From Plantago ovata (lineage: Eukaryota; Streptophyta; Magnoliopsida; Lamiales; Plantaginaceae): a stretch of 64,000 nucleotides of DNA. A program made the position numbers and the translations under genes. The DNA lies in contig CM051458.1 of NCBI GenBank assembly GCA_028274465.1, positions 39,160,744 to 39,224,743 on the forward strand, written 5' to 3'. This document shows positions 28,438-41,100 of this stretch, in pieces. A model generated the notes under the pieces. The model worked only from the letters and a program-made list of their open reading frames with translations. It had not been told where the DNA came from and searched no databases. How positions within the stretch are numbered: position 1 is the stretch's first letter; every line of letters starts with the position of its first letter.

Positions 28438-31400
28438 GCCATGTAAAGAATGAGTTGTATGTATAGAACAACTACTAGATCAACTACTTGATCACTAGAT
28501 TATTTAGATTGCTGTTTAGAGTGTTCCATTATGATATCCCTTTCCTTAAACATAGCAGAGAACTAACTACAAGTACTAGAGTTATATACACAATCAAATA
28601 AGAAGTTCCCTTGCTTCCTTAATGAGCAAGTTATAGAGTCCATTGAAACTAACCTATCTATTGTGCTTACTAACTAGATGATTCATTCATCCACTTTCTA
28701 TTGCTTTACGTAGATGAAAGATACAATGCCATGTAAAGAATGAGTTGTATGTATAGAACAACTACTAGATCAACTACTTGATCACTAGATTATTTAGATT
28801 GCTGTTTAGAGTGTTCCATTATGATATCCCTTTCCTTAAACATAGCAGAGAACTAACTACAAGTACTAGAGTTATATACACAATCAAATAAGAAGTTCCC
28901 TTGCTTCCTTAATGAGCAAGTTATAGAGTCCATTGAAACTAACCTATCTATTGTGCTTACTAACTAGATGATTCATTCATCCACTTTCTATTGCTTTACG
29001 TAGATGAAAGATACAATGCCATGTAAAGAATGAGTTATATGTATAGAACAACTACTAGATTACTATATTAGCTAGATTGCTATTTAGAGTGTTCCATTAT
29101 GATATCCCTTTCCTGAAACATAGCAGAGAACTAACTACAAGTACTAGAGTTATATACACAATCAAATAAGAAGTTCCCTTGCTTCCTAATGAGCAAGTTA
29201 TAGAGTCCATTGAAACTAACCTATCTATTGTGCTTACTAACTAGATGATTCATTCATCCACTTTCTATTGCTTTATGTAGATGAAAGATACAATGCCATG
29301 TAAAGAATGAGTTGTATGTATAGACCAACTACTAGATCACTAGATTAGTTAGATTGCTATTTAGAATGTTCCATTATGATATCCCTTTCCTCAAACATAG
29401 CAGAGAACTAACTACAAGTACTATATCTGGAACTAACCTTTCCATTACCCTTACAAACTAGATTAGTTGTCTATTGATTCATTCATTCACTTTCTATTAC
29501 TTTAGTTAGATGAAAGATACAATCCCATGCAAAGAATGAGTTGTATGTCTTCCCTTTATCTAGAACAACAACTAGATCAGTAGATTAGTTAGATTGCTCT
29601 ATAGAGTGTTCCGTTTGATATCCCTTTCCGCAAACATAGGAGAGAACTAACGACAAGTACTAGAGTTATATACAAAATCAAATAAGAAGTTCCCTTGCTT
29701 CTTTAATGAGCAAGTTATAGAGTCCATTGAAACTAACCTATCTATTGTGCTTACTAACTAGATGATTCATTCATCCACTTTCTATTGCTTTACGTAGATG
29801 AAAGATACAATGCCATGTAAAGAATGAGTTGTATGTATAGAACAACTACTAGATCAACTACTTGATCACTAGATTATTTATATTGCTGTTTAGAGTGTTC
29901 CATTATGATATCCCTTTCCTTAAACATAGCAGAGAACTAACTACAAGTACTAGAGTTATATACACAATCAAATAAGAAGTTCCCTTGCTTCCTTAATGAG
30001 CAAGTTATAGAGCCGTTGAAACTAACCTATCTATTGTGCTTACTAACTAGATGATTCATTCATCCACTTTCTATTGCTTTGCGTAGATGAAAGATACAAT
30101 GCCATGTAAAGAATGAGTTGTATGTATAGAACAACTACTAGATCAACTACTTGATCACTAGATTATTTAGATTGCTGTTTAGAGTGTTCCATTATGATAT
30201 CCCTTTCCTTAAACATAGCAGAGAACTAACTACAAGTACTAGAGTTATATACACAATCAAATAAGAAGTTCCCTTGCTTCCTTAATGAGCAAGTTATAGA
30301 GTCCATTGAAACTAACCTATCTATTGTGCTTACTAACTAGATGATTCATTCATCCACTTTCTATTGCTTTACGTAGATGAAAGATACAATGCCATGTAAA
30401 GAATGAGTTGTATGTATAGAACAACTACTAGATCAACTACTTGATCACTAGATTATTTATATTGCTGTTTAGAGTGTTCCATTATGATATCCCTTTCCTT
30501 AAACATAGCAGAGAACTAACTACAAGTACTAGAGTTATATACACAATCAAATAAGAAGTTCCCTTGCTTCCTTAATGAGCAAGTTATAGAGCCGTTGAAA
30601 CTAACCTATCTATTGTGCTTACTAACTAGATGATTCATTCATCCACTTTCTATTGCTTTGCGTAGATGAAAGATACAATGCCATGTAAAGAATGAGTTGT
30701 ATGTATAGAACAACTACTAGATCAACTACTTGATCACTAGATTATTTAGATTGCTGTTTAGAGTGTTCCATTATGATATCCCTTTCCTTAAACATAGCAG
30801 AGAACTAACTACAAGTACTAGAGTTATATACACAATCAAATAAGAAGTTCCCTTGCTTCCTTAATGAGCAAGTTATAGAGTCCATTGAAACTAACCTATC
30901 TATTGTGCTTACTAACTAGATGATTCATTCATCCACTTCTATTGCTTTACGTAGATGAAAGATACAATGCCATGTAAAGAATGAGTTGTATGTATAGAAC
31001 AACTACTAGATCAACTACTTGATCACTAGATTATTTAGATTGCTGTTTAGAGTGTTCCATTATGATATCCCTTTCCTTAAACATAGCAGAGAACTAACTA
31101 CAAGTACTAGAGTTATATACACAATCAAATAAGAAGTTCCCTTGCTTCCTTAATGAGCAAGTTATAGAGTCCATTGAAACTAACCTATCTATTGTGCTTA
31201 CTAACTAGATGATTCATTCATCCACTTTCTATTGCTTTACGTAGATGAAAGATACAATGCCATGTAAAGAATGAGTTATATGTATAGAACAACTACTAGA
31301 TTACTATATTAGCTAGATTGCTATTTAGAGTGTTCCATTATGATATCCCTTTCCTGAAACATAGCAGAGAACTAACTACAAGTACTAGAGTTATATACAC

Positions 31401-32051
31401 AATCAAATAAGAAGTTCCCTTGCTTCCTAATGAGCAAGTTATAGAGTCCATTGAAACTAACCTATCTATTGTGCTTACTAACTAGATGATTCATTCATCC
31501 ACTTTCTATTGCTTTATGTAGATGAAAGATACAATGCCATGTAAAGAATGAGTTGTATGTATAGACCAACTACTAGATCACTAGATTAGTTAGATTGCTA
31601 TTTAGAATGTTCCATTATGATATCCCTTTCCTCAAACATAGCAGAGAACTAACTACAAGTACTATATCTGGAACTAACCTTTCCATTACCCTTACAAACT
31701 AGATTAGTTGTCTATTGATTCATTCATTCACTTTCTATTACTTTAGTTAGATGAAAGATACAATCCCATGCAAAGAATGAGTTGTATGTCTTCCCTTATC
31801 TAGAACAACAACTAGATCAGTAGATTAGTTAGATTGCTCTATAGAGTGTTCCGTTTTGATATCCCTTTCCGCAAACATAGGAGAGAACTAACGACAAGTA
31901 CTAGAGTTATATACAAAATCAAATAAGAAGTTCCCTTGCTTCTTTAATGAGCAAGTTATAGAGTCCATTGAAACTAACCTATCTATTGTGCTTACTAACT
32001 AGATGATTCATTCATCCACTTTCTATTGCTTTACGTAGATGAAGATACAAT
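28149..32051 (-). repeat. Six-monomer HOR H-H-H-H-S-L with an extra H-H dimer
   Basis: The block 28149-29811 (1663 bp; H 28149, 28438, 28728, 29018, S 29295, L 29524) recurs at 30391-32051 (H 30391, 30680, 30969, 31259, S 31536, L 31765). Between them lies an extra copy of the first two units (29812-30390, 579 bp). The first unit is tagged by three private marks: ttatttatattg, gagccgttgaaac and tttgcgtagatg. All three occur together at 28149, 29812 and 30391. Two duplication events, one of a dimer and one of a hexamer, explain the arrangement. The first unit (28149) is also the last unit of the preceding six-mer copy. Confidence 0.92.
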
Positions 32052-32917
32052 GCCATATAAAAAATGAGTTGTATGTATAGAAAAACTACTAGATCAACTA
32101 CTAGATCACTAGATTAGGTAGATTGCAGTTTAGAGTGTTCCATTATGATATCCCTTTCCTCAACATAACAGAGAACTAACTACAAGTACTAGAGTTATAT
32201 ACAATCAAATAAGAAGTTCCCTTGCTTCCTTAATGAGCAAGTTATAGAGTCCATTGAAACTAACCTATCTATTGTGCTTACTAACTAGATGATTCATTCA
32301 TCCACTTTCTATTGCTTTACGTAGATGAAAGATACAATGCCTTGTAAAGAATGAGTTGTATGTATAGAACAGCTACTAGATCAACTACTTGATCACTAGA
32401 TTAGTTAGATTGCTGTTTAGAGTGTTCCATTATGATATCCCTTTTCTCAAACATAGCAGAGAACTAACTACAAGTACTAGAGTTATATACACAATCAAAT
32501 AAGAAGTTCCCTTGCTTCCTTAATGAGCAAGTTATAGAGTCCATTGAAACTAACCTATCTATTGTGCTTACTAACTAGATGATTCATTCATCCACTTTCT
32601 ATTGCTTTACGTAGATGAAAGATACAATGCCATGTAAAGAATGAGTTGTATGTATAGAACAACTACTAGATCAACTACTGATCACTAGATTAGTTAGATT
32701 GCTGTTTAGAGTGTTCCATTATGATATCCCTTTCCTTAAACATAGCAGAGAACTAACTACAAGTACTAGAGTTATATACACAATCAAATAAGAAGTTCCC
32801 TTGCTTCCTTAATGAGCAAGTTATAGAGTCCATTGAAACTAACCTATCTATTGTGCTTACTAACTAGATGATTCATTCATCCACTTTCTATTGCTTTACG
32901 TAGATGAAAGATACAAT
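32052..32917 (-). repeat. Three H monomers between HOR blocks
   Basis: H units at 32052-32338, 32339-32628 and 32629-32917. The first two share rare marks (cctcaacataacag, gaacagctac) with the units at 24140 and 24429, in the same order and also just after an S-L pair. The first has small deletions relative to its counterpart. Confidence 0.86.
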
Positions 32918-35900
32918 GCCATGTAAACAATGAGTTGTATGTATAGAACAACTACTAGATCAACTACTTGATCACTAGATTATTTAGATTGCTGTTTAGA
33001 GTTTTCCATTATGATATCCCTTTCCTTAAACATAGCAGAGAACTAACGGCAAATACTAGAGTTATATACAAATCAAATAAGAAGTTCCCTTGCTTCTTTA
33101 ATGAGCAAGTTATAGAGTCCATTGAAACTAACCTATCTATTGTGCTTACTAACTAGATGATTCATTCATCCACTTTCTATTGCTTTACGTAGATGAAAGA
33201 TACAATGCCATGTAAAAATGAGTTGTATGTATAGAAAAACTACTAGATCAACTACTAGATCACTAGATTAGGTAGATTGCAGTTTAGAGTGTTCCATTAT
33301 GATATCCCTTTCCTCAAACATAGCAGAGAACTAACTACAAGTACTAGAGTTATATACACAATCAAATAAGAAGTTCCCTTGCTTCCTTAATGAGCAAGTT
33401 ATAGAGTCCATTGAAACTAACCTATCTATTGTGCTTACTAACTAGATGATTCATTCATCCACTTTCTATTGCTTTACGTAGATGAAAGATACAATGCCAT
33501 GTAAAGAATGAGTTGTATGTATAGAACAACTACTAGATCAACTACTAGATCACTAGATTAGTTAGATTGTTGTTTAGAGTGTTCCATTATGATATCCCTT
33601 TCCTCAAACATAGCAGAGAACTAACTACAAGTACTAGAGTTATATACACAATCAAATAAGAAGTTCCCTTGCTTCCTTAATGAGCAAGTTATAGAGTCCA
33701 TTGAAACTAACCTATCTATTGTGCTTACTAACTAGATGATTCATTCATCCACTTTCTATTGCTTTACGTAGATGAAAGATACAATGCCATGTAAAGAATG
33801 AGTTGTATGTATAGAACAACTACTAGATCAACTACTTGATCACTAGATTATTTAGATTGCTGTTTAGAGTGTTCCATTATGATATCCCTTTCCTTAAACA
33901 TAGCAGAGAACTAACTACAAGTACTAGAGTTATATACACAATCAAATAAGAAGTTCCCTTGCTTCCTTAATGAGCAAGTTATAGAGTCCATTGAAACTAA
34001 CCTATCTATTGTGCTTACTAACTAGATGATTCATTCATCCACTTTCTATTGCTTTACGTAGATGAAAGATACAATGCCATGTAAAGAATGAGTTGTATGT
34101 ATAGAACAACTACTAGATCAACTACTTGATCACTAGATTATTTAGATTGCTGTTTAGAGTGTTCCATTATGATATCCCTTTCCTTAAACATAGCAGAGAA
34201 CTAACTACAAGTACTAGAGTTATATACACAATCAAATAAGAAGTTCCCTTGCTTCCTTAATGAGCAAGTTATAGAGTCCATTGAAACTAACCTATCTATT
34301 GTGCTTACTAACTAGATGATTCATTCATCCACTTTCTATTGCTTTACGTAGATGAAAGATACAATGCCAAGTAAAGAATGAGTTGTATGTATAGAACAAC
34401 TACTAGATCAACTACTTGATAACTAGATTATTTAGATTGCTGTTTAGAGTGTTCCATTATGATATCCCTTTCCTTAAACATAGCAGAGAACTAACTACAA
34501 GTACTAGAGTTATATACACAATCAAATAAGAAGTTCCCTTGCTTCCTTAATGAGCAAGTTATAGAGTCCATTGAAACTAACCTATCTATTTTGCTTACTA
34601 ACTAGATGATTCATTCATCCACTTTCTATTGCTTTACGTAGATGAAAGATACAATGCCATGTAAAGAATGAGTTGTATGTATAGAACAACTACTAGATCA
34701 ACTACTTGATCACTAGATTATTTAGATTGCTGTTTAGAGTTTTCCATTATGATATCCTTTCCTTAAACATAGCAGAGAACTAACGACAAGTACTAGAGTT
34801 ATATACAAAATCAATAAGAAGTTCCCTTGCTTCTTTAATGAGTAAGTTATAGAGTCCATTGAAACTAACCTATCTATTGTGCTTACTAACTAGATGATTC
34901 ATTCATCCACTTTCTATTGCTTTACGTAGATGAAAGATACAATGCCATGTAAAAATGAGTTGTATGTATAGAAAAACTACTAGATCAACTACTAGATCAC
35001 TAGATTAGGTAGATTGCAGTTTAGAGTGTTCCATTATGATATCCCTTTCCTCAAACATAGCAGAGAACTAACTACAAGTACTAGAGTTATATACACAATC
35101 AAATAAGAAGTTCCCTTGCTTCCTAATGAGCAAGTTATAGAGTCCATTGAAACTAACCTATCTATTGTGCTTACTAACTAGATGATTCATTCATCCACTT
35201 TCTATTGCTTTACGTAGATGAAAGATACAATGCCATGTAAAGAATGAGTTGTATGTATAGAACAACTACTAGATCAACTACTAGATCACTAGATTAGTTA
35301 GATTGTTGTTTAGAGTGTTCCATTATGATATCCCTTTCCTCAAACATAGCAGAGAACTAACTACAAGTACTAGAGTTATATACACAATCAAATAAGAAGT
35401 TCCCTTGCTTCCTTAATGAGCAAGTTATAGAGTCCATTGAAACTAACCTATCTATTGTGCTTACTAACTAGATGATTCATTCATCCACTTTCTATTGCTT
35501 TACGTAGATGAAAGATACAATGCCATGTAAAGAATGAGTTGTATGTATAGAACAACTACTAGATCAACTACTTGATCACTAGATTATTTAGATTGCTGTT
35601 TAGAGTGTTCCATTATGATATCCCTTTCCTTAAACATAGCAGAGAACTAACTACAAGTACTAGAGTTATATACACAATCAAATAAGAAGTTCCCTTGCTT
35701 CCTTAATGAGCAAGTTATAGAGTCCATTGAAACTAACCTATCTATTGTGCTTACTAACTAGATGATTCATTCATCCACTTTCTATTGCTTTACGTAGATG
35801 AAAGATACAATGCCATGTAAAGAATGAGTTGTATGTATAGAACAACTACTAGATCAACTACTTGATCACTAGATTATTTAGATTGCTGTTTAGAATTTCC

Positions 35901-36099
35901 ATTATGATATCCCTTTCCTTAAACATAGCAGAGAACTAACTACAAGTACTAGAGTTATATACACAATCAAATAAGAAGTTCCCTTGCTTCCTTATGAGCA
36001 AGTTATAGAGTCCATTGAAACTAACCTATCTATTGTGCTTACTAACTAGATGATTCATTCATCCACTTTCTATTGCTTTACGTAGATGAAAGATACAAT
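32918..36099 (-). repeat. Six-monomer all-H HOR, about 1738-bp period
   Basis: Left edges 32918, 33207, 33496, 33786, 34076, 34366 form the first copy (32918-34655). 34656, 34944, 35232, 35522 and 35812 form the matching start of a second. Spacings are 1738, 1737 and 1736 bp for the first three pairs, as expected with one-base indels. The block starts with the gagttttccat unit, followed by the tgtaaaaatgag unit and the gttgtttag unit. After 35812 the series becomes irregular and richer in single-base deletions as the contig end approaches. Confidence 0.87.
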
Positions 36100-36958
36100 G
36101 CCATGTAAAGAATGAGTTGTATGTATAGAACAACTACTAGATCAACTACTAGATCACTAGATTAGTTAGATTGCTGTTTAGAGTGTTCCATTATGATATC
36201 CCTTTCCTCAAACATAGCAGAGAACTAACTACAAGTACTAGAGTTATACACAATCAAATAAGAATTCCCTGCTTCCTTAATGAGCAAGTTATAGAGTCCA
36301 TTGAAACTAACCTATCTAGTGCTTACTAACTAGATGATTCATTCATCCACTTTCTATTGCTTTACGTAGATGAAAGATACAATGCCATGTAAAGAATGAG
36401 TTGTATGTATAGAACAACTACTAGATCAACTACTCGATCACTAGATTAGTTAGATTGCTGTTTAGAGTGTTCCATTATGATATCCCTTTCCTCAACATAG
36501 CAGAGAACTAACTACAAGTACTAGAGTTATATACACAATCAAATAAGAAGTTCCCTTGCTTCCTTAATGAGCAAGTTATAGAGTCCATTGAAACTACCTA
36601 TCTATTGTGCTTACTAACTAGATGATTCATTCATCCACTTTCTATTGCTTTACGTAGATGAAAATACAATGCCATGTAAAGAATGAGTTGTATGTATAGA
36701 ACAACTACTAGATCAACACTAGATCACTAGATTAGTTAGATTGCTGTTTAGAGTGTTCCATTATGATATCCCTTTCCTTAACATAGCAGAGAACTAACTA
36801 CAAGTACTAGAGTTATATACACAATCAAATAAGAAGTTCCCTTGCTTCCTTAATGAGCAAGTTATAGAGTCCATTGAAACTAACCTATCTATTGTGCTTA
36901 CTAACTAGATGATTCATTCATCCACTTTCTATTGCTTTACGTAGATGAAAGATACAAT
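36100..36958 (-). repeat. Last H monomers of domain C
   Basis: H units at 36100-36383, 36384-36670 and 36671-36958, of 284, 287 and 288 bp. The short lengths come from scattered one- to four-base deletions (for example agaattccctgc and ctatctagtgc), more than in the units to the left. This rise in indels marks the approach to the contig end. Confidence 0.88.
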
Positions 36959-38045
36959 GCCATGTAAAGAATGAGTTGTATGTATAGAACAACTACTAGA
37001 TCATAGATTAGTTAGATTGCTATTTAGAGTGTTCCATTATGATATCCCTTTCCTCAAACATAGCAGAGAACTAAATACAAGTACTATAGCTGAAACTACC
37101 CTTCCATACCGTTACAAACTAGATTAGTTGTCTATTGATTCATTCATCCACTTTCTATGCTTTAGGTAGATGAAAGATACAATCCCATGCAAAGAATGAG
37201 TTGTATGTCTTCCCTTTATCTAGAACAACAACTAGCTCACTAGATTAGTTAGACTGCTACATAGAGTGTTCCGTTATGATATCCCTTTCCGCAAATCGGA
37301 GAAACTAACTACACGTACTAGATTGTTATACACAATCAAATAGACTTGCTTCCTGAATGAGCAAGTTAAAGAGTCCACTGAAACTAACCTATCTATTGTG
37401 CTTACTAACTAGATGATTCATTCATCCACTTTCTATTGCTTTACGTAGATTTGAAGATACAATGCCAGTAAAGAATGAGTTGTATGTATAGAACAATACT
37501 AGATCAAACTACATCCACTAGATTAGTTAGATTTGATTTAGAGTGTTCCATTATGATATCCCTTTAAAACATAACAGAGAACTAACTACAAGTCCTATAG
37601 CTGAACTAACTTTTCTATTACCCTTACAAACTGATTAGTTTGTCTAATGATTCATTCATTCACTTTCTATTACTTTAGTTAGATGAAAGATACAATCACA
37701 TGCAAGAATGAGTTGTATGTCTTCCCTTTATCTAGAACAACAACTAGATCACTAGATTAGTTAGATTGCTCTATAGAGTGTTCCGTTTTGAATATCCCTT
37801 CCGCAAAATAGGAGAGAACTAACTACAAGTACTAGATATACACAAATAATAAGAAGTTCACCTTGCTCCTTATGAGCACGTTTATAGAGTCCATTGAAAC
37901 TTAACCTATCTATTTGCTTACTAACTAGATGATTCATTCATCTACTTTCTATTGCTTTACGTAGATGAAAAGATACAATGCCATGTAAAGAGTGCGTTGT
38001 ATGTATAGAACAACTACTAGATCACTAGATTGTTAGATTGCTATT
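36959..38045 (-). repeat. Satellite array, domain D: S-L end of the inverted contig
   Basis: S 36959-37183, L 37184-37463, S 37464-37696, L 37697-37979, and a partial S 37980-38045 cut by the gap. Unit lengths (225, 280, 233, 283) deviate because of many small indels, which look like poor consensus at a contig end. The subtypes are informative. The S at 37464 has the head form aactaaagtaatag and the L at 37697 has caaaacgg with tatagagc (all reverse complement). These are the forms found at the right end of domain A (4999-5723), not those at the start of domain E. Confidence 0.9.
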
Positions 38046-38145
38046 NNNNNNNNNNNNNNNNNNNNNNNNNNNNNNNNNNNNNNNNNNNNNNNNNNNNNNN
38101 NNNNNNNNNNNNNNNNNNNNNNNNNNNNNNNNNNNNNNNNNNNNN
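38046..38145. other. Assembly gap, exactly 100 N
   Basis: Second run of exactly 100 N. The satellite is minus-oriented to its left and plus-oriented to its right. The flanking bases on both sides have many small indels relative to the consensus monomers. Confidence 0.99.
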
Positions 38146-41100
38146 ATCTAGTAGTGGATCTAGTAGTTGTTCTATAAATAAAATTCATTCTTTACATGGC
38201 ATTGTATCTTTCATCTATGTAAGCAATAGAAAGTGGATGAATGAATCATCTAGTTAGTAAGCACATGGATAGGTTAGTTTCAATGGACTCTATAACTTGC
38301 TCATTAAGAAAGCAGGGAACTTCTTATTTGATTGTGTATATACCTCTAGTACTTGTAGTTAGTTCTCTCCTATGTTTGAGGAAAGGGATATCATAATGGA
38401 ACACTCTAAACAAAATCTAACTAATCTAGTGATCTAGTAGTTGATCTAGTAGTTGTTCTATACATACAACTCATTCTTTACATGGCATTGTATCTTTCAT
38501 CTACGTAAGCAATAGAAAGTGGATGAATGAATCATCTAGTTAGTAAGCACAATAGATAGGTTAGTTTCAATGGACTCTTTAACTTGCTCATTAAGGAAGC
38601 AAGGGGACTTCTTATTTGATTGTGTATATAACTCTAGTACTTGTAGTTAGTTCTCTCCTATGTTTGCGGAAAGGGATATCATAACGGAACACTCTATATA
38701 GCAATCTAACTAATCTAGTGATCTAGTGTTGTTCTAGATAAAGGGAAGACATACAACTCATCTTTACATGGGATTGTATCTTTCATCTACCTAAACAATA
38801 GAAAGTGATGAATGAATCAATAGACGACTAATCTAGTTTGTAAGGTAATGAAAGGTTAGTTCAGCTATAGTACTTGTAGTTAGTTCTCTGCTATGTTTGA
38901 GGAAAGGGATATCATAATGGAACACTCTAAATAGCAATCTAACTAATCTAGTGATCTAGTAGTTGATCTAGTAGTTGTTCTATACATACTCATTCTTTAC
39001 ATGGCATTGTATCTTTCATCTACGTAAAGCAATAGAAAGTGGATGAATGAATCATCTAGTTAGTAAGCACAATAGATAGGTTAGTTTCAATGGACTCTTT
39101 AACTTGCTCATTAAGGAAGCAAGGGAACTTCTTATTTGATTGTGTATATAACTCTAGTACTTGTAGTTAGTTCTCTCCTATGTTTGCGGAAAGGGATATC
39201 ATAACGGAACACTCTATATAGCAATCTAACTAATCTAGTGATCTAGTTGTTGTTCTAGATAAAGGGAAGACATACAACTCATTCTTTACATGGGATTGTA
39301 TCTTTCATCTACCTAAAGCAATAGAAAGTGAATGAATGAATCAATAGACAACTAATCTAGTTTGTAAGGGTAATGGAAAGGTTAGTTTCAGCTATAGTAC
39401 TTGTAGTTAGTTCTCTGCTATGTTTGAGGAAAGGGATATCATAATGGAACACTCTAAATAGCAATCTAACTAATCTAGTGATCTAGTAGTTGTTCTAGTA
39501 CTATACATACAACTCATTCTTTACATGGCATTGTATCTTTCATCTACATAAAGCAATAGAAAGTGGATGAATGAATCATCTAGTTAGTAAGCACAATAGA
39601 TAGGTTAGTTTCAATGGACTCTTTAACTTGCTCATTAAGGAAGCAAGGGAACTTCTTATTTGATTGTGTATATAACTCTAGTACTTGTAGTTAGTTCTCT
39701 CCTATGTTTGCGGAAAGGGATATCATAACGGAACACTCTATATAGCAATCTAACTAATCTAGTGATCTAGTTGTTGTTCTAGATAAAGGGAAGACATACA
39801 ACTCATTCTTTACATGGGATTGTATCTTTCATCTACCTAAAGCAATAGAAAGTGAATGAATGAATCAATAGACAACTAATCTAGTTTGTAAGGGTAATGG
39901 AAAGGTTAGTTTCAGCTATAGTACTTGTAGTTAGTTCTCTCCTATGTTTGAGGAAAGGGATATCATAATGGAACACTCTAAATAGCAATCTAACTAATCT
40001 AGTGATCTAGTAGTTGATCTCTATACATACAACTCATTCTTTACATGGCATTGTATCTTTCATCTACGTAAAGCAATAGAAAGTGGATGAATGAATCATC
40101 TAGTTAGTAAGCACAATAGATAGGTTAGTTTCAATGGACTCTTTAACTTGCTCATTAAGGAAGCAAGGGAACTTCTTATTTGATTGTGTATATAACTCTA
40201 GTACTTGTAGTTAGTTCTCTCCTATGTTTGCGGAAAGGGATATCATAACGGAACACTCTATATAGCAATCTAACTAATCTAGTGATCTAGTTGTTGTTCT
40301 AGATAAAGGGAAGACATACAACTCATTCTTTACATGGGATTGTATCTTTCATCTACCTAAAGCAATAGAAAGTGAATGAATGAATCAATAGACAACTAAT
40401 CTAGTTTGTAAGGGTAATGGAAAGGTTAGTTTCAGCTATAGTACTTGTAGTTAGTTCTCTCCTATGTTTGAGGAAAGGGATATCATAATGGAACACTCTA
40501 AATAGCAATCTAACTAATCTAGTGATCTAGTAGTTGATCTCTATACATACAACTCATTCTTTACATGGCATTGTATCTTTCATCTACGTAAAGCAATAGA
40601 AAGTGGATGAATGAATCATCTAGTTAGTAAGCACATAGATAGGTTAGTTTCAATGGACTCTTTAACTTGCTCATTAAGGAAGCAAGGGAACTTCTTATTT
40701 GATTGTGTATATAACTCTAGTACTTGTAGTTAGTTCTCTGCTATGTTTGAGGAAAGGGATATCATAATGGAACACTCTAAATAGCAATCTAACTAATCTA
40801 GTGATCTAGTAGTTGATCTAGTATTTGTTCTATACATACAACTCATTCTTTACATGGCATTGTATCTTTCATCTACGTAAAGCAATAGAAAGTGGATGAA
40901 TGAATCATCTAGTTAGTAAGCACAATAGATAGGTTAGTTTCAATGGACTCTTTAACTTGCTCATTAAGGAAGCAAGGGAACTTCTTATTTGATTGTGTAT
41001 ATAACTCTAGTACTTGTAGTTAGTTCTCTCCTATGTTTGCGGAAAGGGATATCATAACGGAACACTCTATATAGCAATCTAACTAATCTAGTGATCTAGT

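Larger units (their letters stand above)
19421..36958 (-). repeat. Satellite array, domain C: H-dominated, inverted
   Basis: About 17.5 kb made of 54 H monomers, with only four S-L pairs (S 22248/L 22477, S 23623/L 23851, S 29295/L 29524, S 31536/L 31765). Within it, multi-monomer blocks recur with exact spacing; these HORs are listed separately. Common H subtypes, in plus-strand words, are: ttatttagattgctg with cttgatcac (commonest); taaaaaatgag with aggtagattgcag; a 277-bp form with gagttatatg and gattactatattag; and a 278-bp form with gattgttgtttag. The domain lies inside the inverted contig and shows few single-base deletions between about 19.7 and 34.6 kb, so the base quality there looks good. 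No coding sequence is present. Confidence 0.96.

Noticed and set aside
32968-33156. Open frame of 62 codons on the plus strand
   Set aside because: It starts at TTG inside an H unit. It stays open because one base is missing near 33071 (tatacaaatc for tatacaaaatc), which removes a TAA present in sister units. There is no coding signal.
5824-38045. Genuine large inversion with gaps at both breakpoints
   Set aside because: It is possible, since assemblers do break at inverted repeats. But the subtypes at all four contig ends match better after reversal, which makes a scaffolding error the simpler reading.
38030-38257. Open frame of 75 codons on the plus strand
   Set aside because: It spans the second N gap and joins satellite sequence of opposite orientations, so it has no biological reality.
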